64,000 nt of DNA from Nonlabens xiamenensis. Lineage in GTDB: Bacteria > Bacteroidota > Bacteroidia > Flavobacteriales > Flavobacteriaceae. A program made the translations under genes and the position numbers. A model generated the notes under the pieces. The model ran no database searches. It was not told the DNA's origin and saw only the letters and a list, made by a program, of their open reading frames with translations. The stretch spans positions 372,001-436,000 of the forward strand of contig NZ_RMVE01000003.1 in NCBI RefSeq assembly GCF_003865345.1, in the 5' to 3' direction. Of the stretch, positions 9,035 to 17,600 are shown in pieces (the first letter of the stretch is position 1; each line of letters opens with the position of its first letter).

Positions 9035-9550
9035 ATGAAATCAACCATCTTTAGTGTACTGTTTATCTGCGCTGCTGCCCTTAGTGTAAGTGCGCAAAAA
9101 TCCACCAGTGAAATCATGGCGCAAGCCATGGAAAAGGCTGAGATGGAACAAAAACATATCTTAGTGAAGTTTGAGGCTTCGTGGTGCGTTTGGTGTAAAC
9201 GCATGACCAAACAGTTGAATGACCCAGCCGTAAAAGATTATTTTGACCAAAACTATATCATCACACCCTTGGTGGTGTTAGAATCAAGCAACAACAAAAA
9301 TTTGGAAAATAAAGGCTCACTTGATTTCCTAACAAAATTCAATGGTGAAAAAGCCGGGTTACCATTCTTTGTGATTCTAAACGCCAAAGGTGAACTTGTT
9401 GAAGATTCTTTCAATGACCAAGGGCAGAACTTAGGTTGCCCAGCTTCCGCAGAAGAAGTGGATACTTTTTTAAAGATATTGGAGACCACCTCTAATTTAT
9501 CTGAAAAAGATGCCAAAGCCGTCAAAGAAGTGTTTACCTTAAAAGATTAA
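9035..9550 (+). CDS. Exported thioredoxin-family protein
   Basis: A 171-residue protein with a Sec signal peptide (cleavage near VSA-QK at residue 20) and a thioredoxin fold of the Thioredoxin_7 type. The redox pair is C51-V-W-C54 in the ASWCVWCKRM motif; PFFVILN further on contains the expected proline next to the active site. It should act in the periplasm on disulfides. It begins 27 bp after the ABC exporter and may share its transcript; its end overlaps the convergent histidine kinase gene by 4 bp. Confidence 0.85.
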   Translation: MKSTIFSVLFICAAALSVSAQKSTSEIMAQAMEKAEMEQKHILVKFEASWCVWCKRMTKQLNDPAVKDYFDQNYIITPLVVLESSNNKNLENKGSLDFLTKFNGEKAGLPFFVILNAKGELVEDSFNDQGQNLGCPASAEEVDTFLKILETTSNLSEKDAKAVKEVFTLKD

Positions 9551-11622
9551 ACTGCATCTGAGGAGGTAACTTTTAAAAATTTAAATAGCATTTTAGAAAC
9601 GATCTCAGGCTTGACTGGTTTTGAGATAAAGTCGTCACAACCAGCTTCCATGGCTTTTTGCTTATCTGATATTGTCGTGTAAGCAGTTTGCATAACCACT
9701 GGTATTTGAGCGTTATAGGTCTTGATGAGTTCAGTGGCTCGATATCCATTCATGATCGGCATTTGAATATCCATAAATACCAGATCCACATGTTCTCCGG
9801 AACGCACGTGGTCTACGGCTTCTTGTCCGTTTTCTGCCCGCAGGACCTGGATGTCAAATTCTGAGTTACGATCCAGCAATGCCTTCAGAAACATAAAATT
9901 GAGTTGTACGTCTTCGGCAATAAGCACTTTAAAAAGGGGACTCTCTGACCTCAATTTTCTTTGCTGAGGTTGACATTCTTCACTAGGGCCAATGTCGTGT
10001 ACAGGAACCCAAATTTCCACTTCGGTACCCTTACCCAATTTGGAGTGTATTTCCAATCGCCCATTCATTAAGTCTGCATAGGCTTTAGAGATTGTGAGTC
10101 CCAGACCAAGGCCTTCATAAAGCTCTGTGGTGTCCTGATTGGATTTGGAATAGCTGTCAAAGATGGACTCGAGTCGTTTTTCAGAGATACCGATGCCTGT
10201 GTCAGAGATAGAAACGTACAATTGATCGTCAATGATTTTGCCAGATAAAGAAATGCTACCAGAAGCGGTGAATTTGATAGCGTTATTCAAGGTATGCAGT
10301 ATTATTTTTCTCAATTTCGCTTGATCTACAAGAACGCAGTTCTGCGATTCATCAATAGGTACATTCAGGTCATATTTGATTTTCTTTTGAATGGCCTGGT
10401 CTTTAAATTTATCATAACATTGTTGAATAAGCAGCTTTACATCCGTACTTGTATTTAGGGTTTTGATTTGATTACTTTGAAGAAGTGACACTTCCAATAC
10501 GTTATCCATCATGTCCATTAACCGCAGACAACCCTGATTGATAATATTTATATACTCTAGCCTCGTTTCTCTATCGACATGATTGTTCTTTAATAAGCCA
10601 GAGAAACCCATGACCGCATTCATAGGGGTGCGCATCTCATGGGTAATATTATTGATAAAGGAAGTTTTAAGTATACTGCTTTCTTCCGCTTTTTCTTTGG
10701 CTTGTTCTAATTGTTTTGTTCTGCGCTTGATCGTATACTTAAGGTATCTGTTGATCACGAGAAGAGCAAGAAGAAAACTGAGAATTAAAATAGTAGCTGT
10801 TATCCAGAAACGTTCTGTTTTATAAATAGGCTTATTGAACATCACCAACCAGCGATTGATCACCTCCTTTTTCTCCTCGTACGTTATTTCATTAAGCCCT
10901 TTATAAAGAAGACTGTTCAGCATCTCATTGTCCTTGACTGCTGCCATGGAAGGATCATAATCCCTACCTAAATTGCCCAGAACTATCAAATCCTCAAGCC
11001 CCTTAGACTCAGTAAAATAAGTAACTACAGTTTGCGGCCCAATAAAATAAGCTTGTTTATTTTGCAACAGTTTTCTTAAACATTCCTCATCGGTAGCGCA
11101 GTTGGAAATGACATTCGCCTCTGGAAAATCTCTAAGAATACTTTCAGATATGGCAAAATCCTTGGGCAGATAAAAGTCGGCTGTAGAAAGGGAGTCACGA
11201 TCGTAAGACTTCTGCTGATCTTTGTGTCCCACAATAACAAATGGAGTTTCAAAAAGCTTGGTATAAAATTTCAGATATTCTTTCCTAGATTCTGTTTCTT
11301 GTACTTCCAGTATCCAATCTATTTTCCCATTTTGTGCATCTTCGATCACTACTGAAAAATCTGAATATTCCACTACCTCAAACTTAGTATCCAGCTTTTT
11401 TTCCAATAATTTCAAATAATCGTAGAGTATTCCCTCTGGATTACCTTCTTCATTTTTAAATATGTAAGGTGGATAATAGGGATAAACTGCAACTTTGACC
11501 GGATCATTGTTTTTTAACCAGTCCCTTTCCTCTTTCGTTAATACATCTCCTGAGGAACAAGCAAACGCAATGCCGGTGAGCACACTTATAAATAAGATAA
11601 AGCGAGGTAGTCTTTGAATCAT
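9547..11622 (-). CDS. Hybrid histidine kinase with periplasmic solute-binding sensor
   Basis: A 691-residue membrane sensor. An N-terminal signal (residues 1-22) is followed by a solute-binding-protein-like (SBP_bac_3) domain at about 38-262, one membrane helix at 273-291, a short coiled coil, HisKA with the phospho-acceptor H328 in THEMRTPMN, HATPase (N box around NAIKF 447-451, DTGIGI 474-479, GLGLGLT 504-510), and a receiver at about 565-690 with phospho-acceptor D618 and K668. CSSG at residues 22-25 could be a lipobox, though the preceding residues fit poorly. No separate regulator or output domain is nearby, so the signal must pass to an unlinked partner. The ligand is unknown; amino-acid-like compounds are usual for this sensor fold. 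Confidence 0.9.
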   Translation of the reverse strand: MIQRLPRFILFISVLTGIAFACSSGDVLTKEERDWLKNNDPVKVAVYPYYPPYIFKNEEGNPEGILYDYLKLLEKKLDTKFEVVEYSDFSVVIEDAQNGKIDWILEVQETESRKEYLKFYTKLFETPFVIVGHKDQQKSYDRDSLSTADFYLPKDFAISESILRDFPEANVISNCATDEECLRKLLQNKQAYFIGPQTVVTYFTESKGLEDLIVLGNLGRDYDPSMAAVKDNEMLNSLLYKGLNEITYEEKKEVINRWLVMFNKPIYKTERFWITATILILSFLLALLVINRYLKYTIKRRTKQLEQAKEKAEESSILKTSFINNITHEMRTPMNAVMGFSGLLKNNHVDRETRLEYINIINQGCLRLMDMMDNVLEVSLLQSNQIKTLNTSTDVKLLIQQCYDKFKDQAIQKKIKYDLNVPIDESQNCVLVDQAKLRKIILHTLNNAIKFTASGSISLSGKIIDDQLYVSISDTGIGISEKRLESIFDSYSKSNQDTTELYEGLGLGLTISKAYADLMNGRLEIHSKLGKGTEVEIWVPVHDIGPSEECQPQQRKLRSESPLFKVLIAEDVQLNFMFLKALLDRNSEFDIQVLRAENGQEAVDHVRSGEHVDLVFMDIQMPIMNGYRATELIKTYNAQIPVVMQTAYTTISDKQKAMEAGCDDFISKPVKPEIVSKMLFKFLKVTSSDAV

Positions 11623-11738
11623 ATGATGACGTTTGTCTTTTAAAGATACACAAAAAAGTAGCTTGGCAACGGCTAATCAACGATCTACCTGACTGGAAAT
11701 GGTGTTGGTTAAAAATAGTAGGAGTCAGACTTTCCATT

Positions 11739-11746
11739 TAATTTTG
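11739..11746 (+). promoter_or_regulatory. Candidate -7 box upstream of the RluA N-domain paralogue
   Basis: TAATTTTG matches TAnnTTTG, 21 bp before ATG 11767. No good -33 element. Confidence 0.35.
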
Positions 11747-11766
11747 CACTCAGAATCCCAAACAAG

Positions 11767-12759
11767 ATGGAATTTAAATTGTTAGACCTATCTGATACCG
11801 TCCAATTTCCAGAAATTTTCCCCTCGCCGTTCCAGAAAAACCCAATAGAATTGGCTCAACGGGCGGCGCTGGACCTACAAGCTTACTTAAAAACTCAACA
11901 GGACTGGAAGCATGATTTTGGAATTAGGACCCCCACTAGCCCAGGGGCCATGGGGAAGATGTTTGGGGTACTGGTAGTCAAGGATCATCAGAATCGCCTT
12001 GGTTATCTATCTGCCTTTTCTGGTCAACTTCAAGATCGTACCAGTCATCAGCCTCCATTTGTTCCACCAGTATTCGGCGAGCTAAAAGATGTAGATTATT
12101 GTACGTCAGAATACGAAGCTTTCAGCTCGATGAATCGTAAAATTAAAGCATTGGAGAATTCGTCTGAATTATTACAGCTCGAGAAGCAGGTCAATGAGCA
12201 ACGTGAGATTCACCAACAACTTCTATCCACCCAAAAATTAAAGCATCGACAACAAAAGCAACTGCGCAGAAAAAGATTGGCCTGTCTGCCCCCAGACAAG
12301 TCCAACAAAGCATTCAAGCAAATGGAAGCTGCACATCTACAAGCCGAGCTGAACGAGAAGTTTATGTTGAAGGAGTACGAGATTTATTTGGGAGGTAAAA
12401 TAGAAGATTCACTCAACGCATTGGGTGCTTTACAAGAACAAATTCAATTATTGAAGAAACAACGTCAGCAGCGTTCGCGAAAGCTGGGAGAATGGATATT
12501 TGATCACTATGACTTTCTCAATTCTCAGGGTGCCGTTAAGAATGTTCGCCAACTCTTTTCAGAAACGCCTCCGGCTGCTGCTGGAGACTGTGCAGCCCCC
12601 AAGCTCCTACAGTTTGCCTATAAAAATGGCTATCAACCTATTGCGATGGCAGAATTTTGGTGGGGTAAGACCAATAAATTAGGGGATAAAAAGCATGGCG
12701 AATTTTACCCTGCTTGTGAGGCAAAATGCCGTCCAATTCTAGAGTTTATGCTGTCTTAA
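11767..12759 (+). CDS. Stand-alone paralogue of the RluA-associated N-terminal domain
   Basis: A 330-residue protein that aligns along its whole length with residues 1 to about 345 of the next gene's product but lacks the pseudouridine synthase domain. Shared blocks are GKMFGVLVVKD, the KEYxIYL segment after a long basic coiled coil (about 130-240), GDCAAPKLLQFAY, MAEFW and HGxFYPxCxxxCxPxL. It ends exactly where the catalytic domain of the neighbour would begin. The invariant cysteines suggest a metal site or catalytic centre, but no function is established. The 16-bp gap to the next gene suggests an operon, probably from tandem duplication followed by loss of the 3' half. Confidence 0.8.
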   Translation: MEFKLLDLSDTVQFPEIFPSPFQKNPIELAQRAALDLQAYLKTQQDWKHDFGIRTPTSPGAMGKMFGVLVVKDHQNRLGYLSAFSGQLQDRTSHQPPFVPPVFGELKDVDYCTSEYEAFSSMNRKIKALENSSELLQLEKQVNEQREIHQQLLSTQKLKHRQQKQLRRKRLACLPPDKSNKAFKQMEAAHLQAELNEKFMLKEYEIYLGGKIEDSLNALGALQEQIQLLKKQRQQRSRKLGEWIFDHYDFLNSQGAVKNVRQLFSETPPAAAGDCAAPKLLQFAYKNGYQPIAMAEFWWGKTNKLGDKKHGEFYPACEAKCRPILEFMLS

Positions 12760-12775
12760 TATTGAACTGGAGCTA

Positions 12776-14491
12776 ATGAATAGCTTATTTTTGCCAGGCA
12801 AAACTTTACCTGCCTTGCCTACCCAACTTCATCCTTTTATTGCACCCCTTAACGCCTCGGGAGCTCCCGAACGATTCACCTTTCCTTTTAACTATGACCC
12901 TCATCCCTGGGCCATTGAGGCCAGCAGGCAATTGCAATCATATCTTGAAGATATGGATGATTGGTTTTTAGATTTGGGGTTAGGATCCTCAGATCAGGGC
13001 CTCCTTCAAGGAAAAATGTTTGGGGTGCTGGTGGTAAAAGATAGGGATGGCCGACTGGGACAACTTTGGGCTTATTCGGGTGTTGTCACAGGCGGTAATG
13101 ATCACGCTGACTTTGTACCTTTAGTCTTTGATATTTTTGAGAAAAATGGCCATTATGTACAAGAAAACCATCGACTTGAAAAGCTGACCGAGCAAATCAA
13201 TGTATTGATTCAAGATAAAGATTACCAAGCCAACCGCCAGAAATTAAAAAATCTTCAAAGCAAGCACATCCATCTTCTCGATGAGCTTAAGGAAAAGCAC
13301 AGAACCCAAAAAATTCAACGCCGCAAACAACGGGCACAGAAAAAATTGGAGTTGAGCACCGATAAGTATGAAAAGTTTTTAGAAAAACAAGGTTACCTGA
13401 GCATGCAGGCCAAGTTCATGCAGAAGGAATACGCCATTTATCTGGATGAGAAAATTAGAAATCTGCGTAGAGAAGTAGAAGTGATCGACGGACAAATCGA
13501 CAAGCTTTCAAAGCATCGCAAGCAAAGTTCGCAAAAATTGCAGGAAAGGGTTTTCACGCAATATCAATTACTCAATGCCAATGGAGAAAGCAAATCTGCT
13601 TTGGATATTTTTAAGAACATACCTCCATATTTCCCGCCTTCTGGGACTGGCGATTGCGCGGCGCCCAAGCTTTTGCAATTTGCTTATACCCATGGTTATA
13701 CTCCACTGACGATGGCCGAGTTTTGGTATGGTGAATCACCAGATTCTCAAGTGCGGCAACACGGAAATTTTTATCCAAGTTGCAGGTCCAGGTGTGAGCC
13801 ACTGCTCCAACACATGCTCAAAGGCTTGGAAGTGGATGAGAATCCACTATTGCAGCTTCAAAATAATGTTAGCGATCTAAACATTCATTATCAGGATGAA
13901 CATCTCGTAGTGATCCACAAACCTGCCGATTTTTTATCAGTTCCAGGAAAAAATATTACTGATTCAGTCCTTCAGAGGCTCAGGGAAAAATTTCCTGATG
14001 CTACTGGCCCCCTACTGGTTCACCGCTTGGACATGGGTACCTCTGGCATTTTGGTGGCGGGATTGAGCAAGGAAGTTCATCAAGATCTTCAGGATCAATT
14101 TATCAGACGTAGCGTCGAAAAAAGATATGTTGCTATACTTAATGGCATCCCGGATCAGGACTACGGATACATAGATTTACCCCTGCGGGTTGACCTGGAT
14201 AATAGACCATATCAACTGGTGGACCCTGTACATGGCAAAAACGCCCGCACAAAGTTTGAGATTATTGAAAAGTCAGACGGTCGCAGCCGGGTACATTTTT
14301 ACCCCATCACCGGTCGTACTCATCAATTACGTGTGCATGCGGCTCATAGAGATGGTTTAGGTTGTCCCATTGTTGGGGATGACCTCTATGGCGCTTCTTC
14401 AGACCGACTCTACTTGCATGCTGAAAGCTTGCGCTTTAGGCATCCTATTTCCGGAGAAACAATGAGTATGGAAATTCCAGCCGAATTTTAG
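12776..14491 (+). CDS. RluA-family pseudouridine synthase with N-terminal extension
   Basis: A 571-residue protein. Residues 1 to about 350 are the extension shared with the upstream gene, including a coiled coil (about 125-265) and GDCAAPKLLQFAY and FYPSCRSRC. Residues about 365-571 form an RluA-type pseudouridine synthase, with the catalytic aspartate in HRLDMGTSG and GRTHQLRVH in the second conserved block. It should isomerise uridine in rRNA or tRNA; the target cannot be told. I recall the same fused architecture in other Bacteroidota and gammaproteobacteria, so the fusion is the ancestral state and the upstream gene the oddity. Confidence 0.88.
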   Translation: MNSLFLPGKTLPALPTQLHPFIAPLNASGAPERFTFPFNYDPHPWAIEASRQLQSYLEDMDDWFLDLGLGSSDQGLLQGKMFGVLVVKDRDGRLGQLWAYSGVVTGGNDHADFVPLVFDIFEKNGHYVQENHRLEKLTEQINVLIQDKDYQANRQKLKNLQSKHIHLLDELKEKHRTQKIQRRKQRAQKKLELSTDKYEKFLEKQGYLSMQAKFMQKEYAIYLDEKIRNLRREVEVIDGQIDKLSKHRKQSSQKLQERVFTQYQLLNANGESKSALDIFKNIPPYFPPSGTGDCAAPKLLQFAYTHGYTPLTMAEFWYGESPDSQVRQHGNFYPSCRSRCEPLLQHMLKGLEVDENPLLQLQNNVSDLNIHYQDEHLVVIHKPADFLSVPGKNITDSVLQRLREKFPDATGPLLVHRLDMGTSGILVAGLSKEVHQDLQDQFIRRSVEKRYVAILNGIPDQDYGYIDLPLRVDLDNRPYQLVDPVHGKNARTKFEIIEKSDGRSRVHFYPITGRTHQLRVHAAHRDGLGCPIVGDDLYGASSDRLYLHAESLRFRHPISGETMSMEIPAEF

Positions 14492-14553
14492 AACTGCCTT
14501 GTGAATAATTAATCTGCTCGACGGTGGTCTCAGTTAGCTGAGGGTCGTATTTT

Positions 14554-14561
14554 TAACTTTG
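14554..14561 (+). promoter_or_regulatory. Candidate -7 box of rmuC
   Basis: TAACTTTG matches TAnnTTTG, 19 bp before ATG 14581. Confidence 0.4.
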
Positions 14562-14580
14562 AAATTTTAGTCGTTTTCTT

Positions 14581-16053
14581 ATGCCTCAAGAATTGAATTG
14601 GTTGTTGTTTTTATTGTTAGGAGTTCTAATGGGAGCATTGGTGGCTTGGTTTTTTGCCAAGACTAAATTCAAAGGCGCGCAGGAATTGTTGGAATCAGAG
14701 CGCAATCGACTTCTAGAGGAAGTTGAGACGCTGAGGTCGATCGTACAGGAAAGAGATAATTTACGCCTTCAGAACAGCCAGTTTGGCGCCCAGCTTGAAC
14801 AAAGAATAGAGCAAGTCAAGGAACTGGCAGCCCGTTTAGAAAAATCTGAAAAGGAATATAGGGACAAGGTGCTGGAAAAGGAAAATTTGCAAGTACTGTT
14901 GGCAGAGCAACGTACCGCTTTCGCGAAAGCGGAAGAAAAACATGCAGAAGCCCAAAACGAAATTGAAAAACTCAACGAAAAATTCACCAAAGAATTCGAG
15001 AACCTGGCCAACAAGATCCTCGATGAAAAAAGCACCAAGTTTACCGACCAAAATAAAAAGAACATCGAGCAGATCCTGAGTCCGCTGCAGGAAAAAATCA
15101 AGAGTTTTGAAAAGCGTGTGGAAGACACCCACAAAGATACTATCGATCGACAGAGTGCTTTAAGACAACAAATTCTGGGACTTAAGGAACTCAACCAACA
15201 AATGAGCAAGGAGACCAGCAACCTCACCAAAGCCCTGAAGGGAGATGCCAAGATGCGAGGTAACTGGGGTGAGCTTGTATTAGAACGTGTATTAGAAAAA
15301 TCAGGATTGGTCAAGGACTCTGAATATGTGGTACAGCAAAGTCATAAGGATCAAGATGGACGCACGGTTTTTCCTGATGTGATTGTGAACCTTCCTTCTG
15401 ACAAGAAGATGATCATTGACTCCAAAGTTTCCCTGAATGCCTATGAACGCTACGTAAATGAAGAAGAGGAAGAATTACAGGAAAGATACCTCAGAGAGCA
15501 TGTGTTGGCCTTAAAGAAACATGTCAATGATCTTTCTGCCAAAAACTACCACGATCTCTATAGGATTGAAAGCCCTGACTTTGTGTTACTTTTTGTGCCT
15601 ATTGAACCGGCTTTTGCGATCGCTCTTCAACGAGAACCTCATCTTTATAGCGAGGCTTTTGAGAAAAATATTGTTATTGTTACACCTACTACCCTATTGG
15701 CTACTCTCCGAACCATAGATACCATGTGGCAGAACGAAAAACAACAACGTAATGCGATGGATATTGCCAATGCGGCAGGCGCTTTGTACGATAAATTTGT
15801 CGGACTTTCAGAAGATTTGATCAAAGTGGGTTCACAGTTGGACACCGTTAAAAAATCATATTCTGCCAGCATGAATAAACTTACAGAAGGATCTGGAAAC
15901 CTTATTGGACGGGTGGAACGTCTTAAAAGATTAGGCGCCAAGGCCAATAAAGCCTTGAATCAAAAGTTGGTCAATCGCGCCATTGAAAATGATCCGGATT
16001 ATTTGGAAGCCCAAAATTCTAACGATCAGGACCCTTCAGCCAATAAAGGATAA
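14581..16053 (+). CDS. rmuC: DNA recombination protein RmuC
   Basis: A 490-residue protein with one N-terminal membrane helix (about 7-25), a long coiled coil to about residue 200, and the RmuC nuclease-like domain, seen in GNWGELVLERVLE and the DVIVNLP...IIDSKVS stretch, a restriction-endonuclease-like D...D-x-K arrangement. RmuC limits inversions at short inverted repeats in E. coli, which is worth noting in a genome with an iterated palindrome. The palindrome itself lies in the coiled coil at 14916, read as AFAKA (residue 113 on). Confidence 0.92.
   Translation: MPQELNWLLFLLLGVLMGALVAWFFAKTKFKGAQELLESERNRLLEEVETLRSIVQERDNLRLQNSQFGAQLEQRIEQVKELAARLEKSEKEYRDKVLEKENLQVLLAEQRTAFAKAEEKHAEAQNEIEKLNEKFTKEFENLANKILDEKSTKFTDQNKKNIEQILSPLQEKIKSFEKRVEDTHKDTIDRQSALRQQILGLKELNQQMSKETSNLTKALKGDAKMRGNWGELVLERVLEKSGLVKDSEYVVQQSHKDQDGRTVFPDVIVNLPSDKKMIIDSKVSLNAYERYVNEEEEELQERYLREHVLALKKHVNDLSAKNYHDLYRIESPDFVLLFVPIEPAFAIALQREPHLYSEAFEKNIVIVTPTTLLATLRTIDTMWQNEKQQRNAMDIANAAGALYDKFVGLSEDLIKVGSQLDTVKKSYSASMNKLTEGSGNLIGRVERLKRLGAKANKALNQKLVNRAIENDPDYLEAQNSNDQDPSANKG
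14916..14931. repeat. Iterated palindrome CGCTTTCGCGAAAGCG
   Basis: Exact copy, translated as AFAKA in the coiled coil of RmuC. Confidence 0.9.
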
Positions 16054-16149
16054 TAAGGTGTACTCAATGCATTTTTTAAACGCAATAATCTGAATATCAA
16101 TTATTTTTATTGGTATGATATATTTAGAACATTTGGTCTAAATATTTGA

Positions 16150-16258
16150 TTATTACGTAAAAGCGTAATAAATTTGAATTATTACGTAAAAGCGTAATAA
16201 ACATAGATTATTACGTATATGCGTAATAAACACCAATTATTACGTAAAAGCGTAATAA
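16150..16258. promoter_or_regulatory. Array of four 22-bp inverted repeats at 29-bp period upstream of satD-like gene
   Basis: Units lie at 16150-16171, 16179-16200, 16208-16229 and 16237-16258. Each is TTATTACG, six bases, CGTAATAA. Units 1, 2 and 4 have the same centre (TAAAAG); unit 3 has TATATG. Spacers are 7 bp and unrelated in sequence, so the starts are exactly 29 bp apart. The last unit ends 24 bp before the start codon. This is a typical multi-site operator or iteron-like binding array; the likely binder is the helix-turn-helix of the SatD-like protein itself, which is inference. Confidence 0.85.
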
Positions 16259-16282
16259 CTTATAGTACATTAATTATTGTTT

Positions 16283-16909
16283 ATGCCTATGGAAGTAATT
16301 ATTGCTGGTGATATAGTGGATTCCCAAAAGAACCCGCCAGAATTATACCTGGAAATATTGAAGTCAATACTCCTTAAATATTCCCGAACCAACATGTTTC
16401 AAATGTACAGAGGAGATAGCTTTCAGGCCTGGATCAACAAGCCCGAAGATGCCTTAAAAGCGGCCATAGAAATCAAGGCTGCCTTAAAAAGAAATGAGGG
16501 TTTGGACGTACGTATCGCCATCGGATTGGGCAGTATCAATCTAATTGATAACAACATTGCTGTTTCAACTGGCACTGCGCTGACCAGATCTGGAGCGTTG
16601 TTGGATTCCTTAAAGTCTCGCGAGCAGAATCTGATGGTAGACGCTGATAGCCCTTTGGATATCTATATGAACACTGCTTTACAAATGGCCTTGCTCTATA
16701 TGGATGAGTGGACTGAAAATAGCGCCGCAACCATTCATGCCGTTTTAGACCAACCAGCTACTACCCAAGAAGCTTTAGGTAAGTTATTGGGAATACGGCA
16801 AGCAACCGCCAGTCGTCGCCTGGATCGTGGATACTGGAAGGAAACTCAAATATTGCTAGGTTTGTTTGTTCAATATTATAAAGATGTAAGCCATGCACAT
16901 ACTAGCTAG
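16283..16909 (+). CDS. SatD-like protein with C-terminal helix-turn-helix
   Basis: A 208-residue cytoplasmic protein of the SatD family. The N-terminal half has GDIVDS (9-14), RGDSFQ (43-48), RIAIGLG (77-83) and a small-residue helix near 94-105, an order resembling class III nucleotide cyclases (two metal aspartates, then the RIGIHTG strand); whether it is active is unknown. Residues 161-180 (TQEALGKLL...TASRRL) look like a helix-turn-helix. Starts at 16283 and 16289 are both possible; a TTG at 16277 is less likely. The four-palindrome array ends 24 bp upstream, suggesting autoregulation. It overlaps the next gene by 17 bp. Confidence 0.75.
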   Translation: MPMEVIIAGDIVDSQKNPPELYLEILKSILLKYSRTNMFQMYRGDSFQAWINKPEDALKAAIEIKAALKRNEGLDVRIAIGLGSINLIDNNIAVSTGTALTRSGALLDSLKSREQNLMVDADSPLDIYMNTALQMALLYMDEWTENSAATIHAVLDQPATTQEALGKLLGIRQATASRRLDRGYWKETQILLGLFVQYYKDVSHAHTS

Positions 16910-17600
16910 ACTATTGATTGCTCACTTATTGGGTGATTTTGTTTTTCAAAATGATTGGTTTGCCAAAAAGAAAAGCCAGTATCAACTGCGTTCCTACCAC
17001 CTGTATCTACATGCAGTTATCCATGCAGGGCTATCTTGGATACTACTTTGGGAATGGAAATACTGGTATGTGTTTCCAATTATAGGGGTGAGTCATTTGG
17101 CCATAGATGCAGGAAAGCTATACCTATCTGGAAAATGGAACAAGCGCTGGTTATTTGCGTTAGACCAATTGGCACACCTGCTTGTATTGATAGGACTTTA
17201 CCTGGCTATGACCAACAAGGAGTTCCTTTGGTGGGAAGGATTTGAATTAATAGCATGGCCTTTGATATGCTGTATTCTCTTTCTGACTACACCGGTAGCG
17301 ATTATGCTTAAAGTATTTTTTACCCGCTGGACTCTGACTGAAGAAGATACAGGCATATACGGATTGAAAAATGCAGGCAAGTGGATAGGGATTATTGAGA
17401 GGTTACTTATCTTTTTATTTATCATCACAGATCATTTTAGCGCAGTAGGATTGTTACTTACGGCCAAATCTGTTTTCAGATTTGGAGATTTAAGTAAAGC
17501 CAAAAACATGAAGCTTACAGAATATGTTTTGATCGGGACATTGCTTAGTTTTGGAATCGCTATTCTGGTGGGATTACTTTTTAAAGGACTTTACTTATGA
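16893..17600 (+). CDS. DUF3307 family membrane protein
   Basis: A 235-residue integral membrane protein with about six hydrophobic segments. Conserved-looking polar residues sit in or next to them: HLLGDFVFQ near residue 11, HAxxHAG near 40, HLAIDAGK near 70 and LDQLAH near 94. Such buried His/Asp pairs suggest a metal site or intramembrane catalysis, but no activity is known for DUF3307. It overlaps the SatD-like gene by 17 bp and the next gene by 4 bp, so the three are translationally coupled. I recall SatD and DUF3307 genes being neighbours in other Bacteroidota. Confidence 0.78.
   Translation: MHILARLLIAHLLGDFVFQNDWFAKKKSQYQLRSYHLYLHAVIHAGLSWILLWEWKYWYVFPIIGVSHLAIDAGKLYLSGKWNKRWLFALDQLAHLLVLIGLYLAMTNKEFLWWEGFELIAWPLICCILFLTTPVAIMLKVFFTRWTLTEEDTGIYGLKNAGKWIGIIERLLIFLFIITDHFSAVGLLLTAKSVFRFGDLSKAKNMKLTEYVLIGTLLSFGIAILVGLLFKGLYL

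Noticed and set aside
16150-16258. Short CRISPR array
   Set aside because: Repeats are 22-bp dyads with only 7-bp spacers, no leader and no cas genes; layout fits operators or iterons.
16150-16258. Plasmid-type replication origin (iterons)
   Set aside because: Four dyads precede a SatD-like gene, not a replication initiator; no DnaA boxes or AT-rich unwinding element were recognised. Kept as an operator array.
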